Assembly: GCA_006176705.1 (NCBI GenBank)
Contig: QRFJ01006385.1
Span: 1-64,000, forward strand
DNA: 64,000 nucleotides
Reading direction: 5' to 3'
DNA from: Cocos nucifera
Taxonomy: Eukaryota; Streptophyta; Magnoliopsida; Arecales; Arecaceae
Positions 60,105 through 64,000 of this stretch are shown one piece after another. A model generated the notes under the pieces. That model was not told the DNA's origin. It did not search any database and saw nothing but the letters and a program-made list of their open reading frames with translations. The position numbers and the translations under genes were made by a program. Position 1 is the stretch's first letter; each line of letters starts with the position of its first letter.

Positions 60105-61175
60105 AAGCCTTATTAGGTTAAATCATATAATGCTTTGCTTATAGTATAATGGCATAAATGAAAAATATGATATAATATTTTTTAGCATGTTTTCATTTAT
60201 ATGATGAGATCATATTCTTTTACTTATCATAATGAGATTATGTTGTATATATTATTCTGTAAAGGTTGCCCTGATATGTATTCACTATATAATGATGGTT
60301 GTCCTATAATAATTATACATGTTAATAGATAATATATTTTATTGATGCTATTAGATATTTAGTTTGATTTAAATCAGTATGTATACCAAGACCTTTTAAA
60401 TCCCTCTATAAAATTATATCTAGTTGTAGTGTAATTAATCTATAGTTGAATCAATCAGGATGTCTAATTGATCAATTGGTGTCTAGGAAAAATGGTTCAT
60501 GATTGGTAAAGAGAACATGGTTTTTAATTGGTTCCATTGTCTAACCTAGCCAATTTATTGGTGTCTAAGGAAAGCAATGGGGGGACTCCCACTTCTCTCC
60601 CATTTACCTGGCTGATTTGATTAATTTAATTCCAAATTGAAATGCTTAGTATTATATTCACTACATTAAGGCCTTCCTTCATACTAGTTTCTTATTATGT
60701 CCTGAACTATATTAGTTCTGCTGTGTAAACACAAGATCTATTATGAGGAATGATGTAATATTAATCTAGTACATTGAGATGCTTACAGTATTTTGAATAT
60801 ACTACTTTGTTGTATAACCACAAAAGTAGTTATATTTCATTATGATTGTAAAGAGATGAAGGGTTCTACTTAAACTAAAACATTAAAGTTTGTTGTGTTA
60901 ACACAAGACTATTAATGTTGTAGAGGCAAAAGTTATATGAGAGTTGCATTAAATGCAATTGGAAAGAGTTTCCTACTTATGAGCTTATAATAGGTTTGTT
61001 GTGCAACCACAAGACTTTTTATAAGGAATTAGGATCTTATTCTCACTAAGAAAATCTAATGAAGAGGGTTATGTTTTTTTTTTAGTGGGAGACATAATTA
61101 AATTAAAGTCCTAATTTAATTATGTTTGTCATCATGAGTTGTTTGCTTATATATTATTCTTTATTATGTAGATAA
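60105..61175 (+). other. Element K untranslated leader
   Basis: 1.07 kb, AT-rich, no supported ORF. It includes a repeated theme in which a gene-like segment ends in TTGTTGTG(T/C)AACCACAAGA (60800-61020). Shorter than the leaders of A-family, G and H. Confidence 0.65.
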
Positions 61176-64000
61176 ATGGCTTCTTCACTTTCATTGCATT
61201 CAATTTTGGATTCAAATAAATTGACTGGTCAAAATTATGTTGACTGGTTGAGAAATCTTAAAATAGTACTCAGTAGTCAAGAAAAACTCTCCTATATTCT
61301 TGATGCCCCTGATCCTAAGCCATTAGGAAATGATGCCACAGATGAAGATAAGTCCACATACCAGATGTGGCAAAATGATTTTCTTACTGTCAAATGCATT
61401 ATACTTGCCTCTATGAATAATGAATTACAGAGGCAGCATGATGGCATGGACACTCAATCCATATTGCTCAATCTAAAAGAGCTTTATGGAGAGCATAGTA
61501 GGACTGCTAGATATGAGATATCTAAGCAATTATTTCATGCAAGAATGATAGAAGGAACATCCATACAAAATCATGTTTTGATGGTAATCAACCTAATCAC
61601 TTGATTAAGTCAATTAGGTTTTGTTATGGATGGAGAGTTAAGTCAGAATTTGATCCTACAATCACTTCCAAAATCATTTTCTCAGTTTGTTGTGAACTAT
61701 CACATGAACAAACTAAATTCTTCATTACCTGAGCTATTAAATATGCTCAAGATAGCAGAAAGCCATATCAAGAAAGATAAGACTCCTCTTCTTCTTATGG
61801 ATGGGATCTCTAAGAAGAAGGCAGGCAGAAAGGGTTTAAAAAGAAGGTTGAATCCTAAAAGTGGTATAAATAAGAAGAAAAAGGGGAAGAAAATCTTCGG
61901 ACAGACGACCTATTTTCATTGCGGCAAAGTAGATCATTGGAAGAGAAATTGCAAGGCTTACCTTGCAACCATGAAGTCTGGTGCAAATAATGCACCGAAA
62001 GGTATGTATGAGATACATACTATATTATCATTAAATTCTTCCATTTCAAATTCTTGGGTATTAGATATTGGCTGTGGTTTTCATATCTGCAAATCTTTGC
62101 AAGGGCTGCAGAAAATTAAGAGTTTGAAGAAAGGTGACTTAAACTCTATGGCGCTGAAGGAGATTCTATCCAGGCAGAAGCTGTAGGGACAAAAATATTA
62201 AAGTTACCTTATGGGAAGATCTTAGAACTTATAAATTATTATTATATGCCTAAGATCATTAGAAATATTATATCTATACCCTTGTTATTAAAACAAGGTT
62301 ATAGTCTTAATGTAACGAGCGAAGGTTGCTCGATCAAATATTCTAATGAAAATATTTGTTTTGGCATATTTAGCAATGGTTTGTTGAACTCTATGTTTGG
62401 ATGACAATATATTTCATATTGATGAAAATAGAAAACGTAAGAGAGATGACATAAATAATACTTTACTTTGGCATTGTCGATTAGGTCATATTAGTGAGGC
62501 TAGGATTAACAAGTTATACAAAGAAAAGTTCTTTGATCCTTTTGATTATGAATCATTAGGAACTTGTGAATCATGCCTCATGGGTAAAATGACCAAGATT
62601 CCATTTAGTGGACATGGAGAAAGGACAAAAGAGTTATTAGGACTTGTACATACAGATGTATGTGGTCCTATAACAACTCAAGCCAGAGGAGGATACTCTT
62701 ATTTTATAACGTTCACTGATGATTTATCTAGGTTTGGATATGTGTATCTTATGAAACACAAATTAGAAGCCTTTGATAAGTTTAAAGAGTATCAAAGTAT
62801 GGTCGAAAAATAAACTGGACAATGTATAAAAATCCTTCAATCTGATCGAGGAGGAGAATACTTATCTAGTGAGTTTCTAGACTATCTTAAATTTAAAGGA
62901 ATTCTCTCTGAATGGACTCCTCCTTATACACCGCAATTAAATGGTGTAGCCAAAAGGAAAAATCGTACCTTATTAGATATGGTATGATTCATGATGTGCT
63001 TCACTAAATTATCTATTTTCTTCTGGGGTCATGCTCTGAAGACTGTAATTTACATCTTGAATAGAGTACCTTCTAAGTCTGTATCTAGTACTCCATATGA
63101 CATATGGAGAAATAAGAAATCAAATCTTAAGTATCTTAAGATATGGGGTTGTCCAGTATATGTCAAAAGAAATTTTGGATATAAACTTGATACTAGATCA
63201 GACAGATATCTATTTATAGGATATCCTAAAAATAGTATAGGATATTTATTCTACCATCCTACTGAACAAAAGGTGTTTGTAAGTAGGCATGCCATTTTCA
63301 TGGAAAAAGAATTTATCCTAGAAAAGGACAGTGGTAGAAATATTGAACTTAGTGAAGTTCAAGAAAATTAAATAGATATTTCTCAACTATATAATCACAT
63401 AAAAGAACCAGAACACATAACTCCTATCTATAGGTCTAAAAGAGTAAGAAATTCACCTGTTAGGTATGGGTTCATTATTGAGAACAATGAAGCCCAAGTC
63501 ATTAAGAATGACGAATCTCTGACCTATACGAAAGCAGTCAAAAGTAAGGACTCTTACAAATGGCTGGCTGCCATACAATCCGAAATAGAATCCATGCATA
63601 CCAACAAAGTATGGACTTTGGTGGATGCACCAAACAGGATATAAATCCTATTGGATGCAAATGGATTTTTAAGAAAAAGATTGGAGCTGATGGTCAAATT
63701 GAAACCTATAAGGCCAGACTGGTGGCTAAGGGTTTTAGGCAAAAACAAGGGATTGATTATGATGAAACATTTTCACCTGTTGGCCATGCTCAAATCTATT
63801 CAGGATTATGCTTGCTATAGCAGCATACCACGACTATGAAATATGGCAAATGGATGTAAAGACTGCCTTCCTTAATGGTTTCCTTGAGGAGGAAGTCTAT
63901 ATGTCACAGCCAGAAGGATTTGAGTCAAATGAGAGACCAAATCAGGTATGCAAACTTAAGAGATCCATTTATGGATTAAAGCAAGCATCAAGAAGTTGGA
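61176..64000 (+). pseudogene. gag-pol: Element K gag-pol (cut by window end)
   Basis: ATG at 61176 (MASSLSLHSILDSNKL) opens Gag, homologous to F. The zinc knuckle is CGK-type (FHCGKVDHWKRNC), with the first Cys replaced by Tyr-Phe context. Protease has LDIGCG, where DTG or DSG is expected. Integrase has LWHCRLGH, CESCLMGK, HTDVCGP and SDRGGEY. RT starts about 63640 and reaches YGLKQASRSW at the last bases. Breaks: TGA 61602-61604, TAG 62184-62186, TGA near 62402, TAA 62811-62813 (also in B and H), TGA near 62986 (CGA in F), TAA 63369-63371, frameshifts near 63640 and 63780. Non-functional, but still mostly readable. Confidence 0.9.

Larger units (their letters stand above)
57623..64000 (+). 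mobile_element. Element K: Copia, 5' part, runs off window
   Basis: Plus-strand Copia of a third family with 5' LTR, PBS, leader, gag and pol into RT, ending at the window edge. Inserted at the start of the integrase of J. GGTAA at 57618-57622 is the candidate target duplication. The element is old enough to carry several nonsense changes. Confidence 0.88.

Noticed and set aside
1..64000. CRISPR arrays, bacterial operons, rRNA, phage genes
   Set aside because: No regular spaced repeats, no prokaryotic gene layout and no rRNA segments seen on either strand; all long homologies are plant retrotransposon domains.

Overview
The window is intergenic plant nuclear DNA made of LTR retrotransposons. 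I find no host gene, rRNA, tRNA gene or CRISPR array. Every base can be assigned to one of ten elements (named A-K here, no I). Plant origin is supported by Copia elements with the initiator-Met-tRNA primer site TGGTATCAGAGC and LTRs of 2.2-2.5 kb, and by a Tat-type Gypsy element with two RNase H domains. A large-genome monocot such as a palm would fit, but that is a low-confidence inference.

Layout. A (Copia, +) covers 1-7174. B, C, D and E (same Copia family as A, all -) run 7175-13535, 13536-17906, 17907-23950 and 23951-27638. Each is a 5' LTR plus a 5' portion of the internal region, cut exactly where the next LTR begins. G (a second Copia family, +) starts at 27639 inside its own LTR and is broken at 30793 by J. 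J (Tat/Gypsy, +) covers 30793-57622. It is split three times: by H (Copia, +, 31370-41936) in its 5' LTR, by F (same family as A, -, 43170-53579) in gag, and by K (a third Copia family, +, 57623 to the window end) at the start of its integrase. The simplest reading is A in B in C in D in E in G, with J also in G. The missing halves of B-E and G would lie just left of the window, and those of G, J and K to the right.

Coding capacity. All gag-pol regions are broken by stops and frameshifts, so none looks autonomous. A and F are the youngest family members; their LTRs are nearly the same. F has both LTRs, PBS, PPT and a perfect 5-bp target duplication (AGCAG). E, the outermost of the chain, is the most diverged, as nesting predicts.

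Points worth checking. (1) The A-family LTR carries a hairpin whose inner stem covaries between copies. (2) The A-family leader carries a conserved branched hairpin. (3) The same in-frame UGA interrupts gag at codon 117 in B, D and F. (4) A and F share one RT frameshift. (5) The same integrase codon is TAA in B, H and K. (6) The U3 holds a dense W-box cluster. Points 3 and 4 suggest a defective lineage copied in trans.
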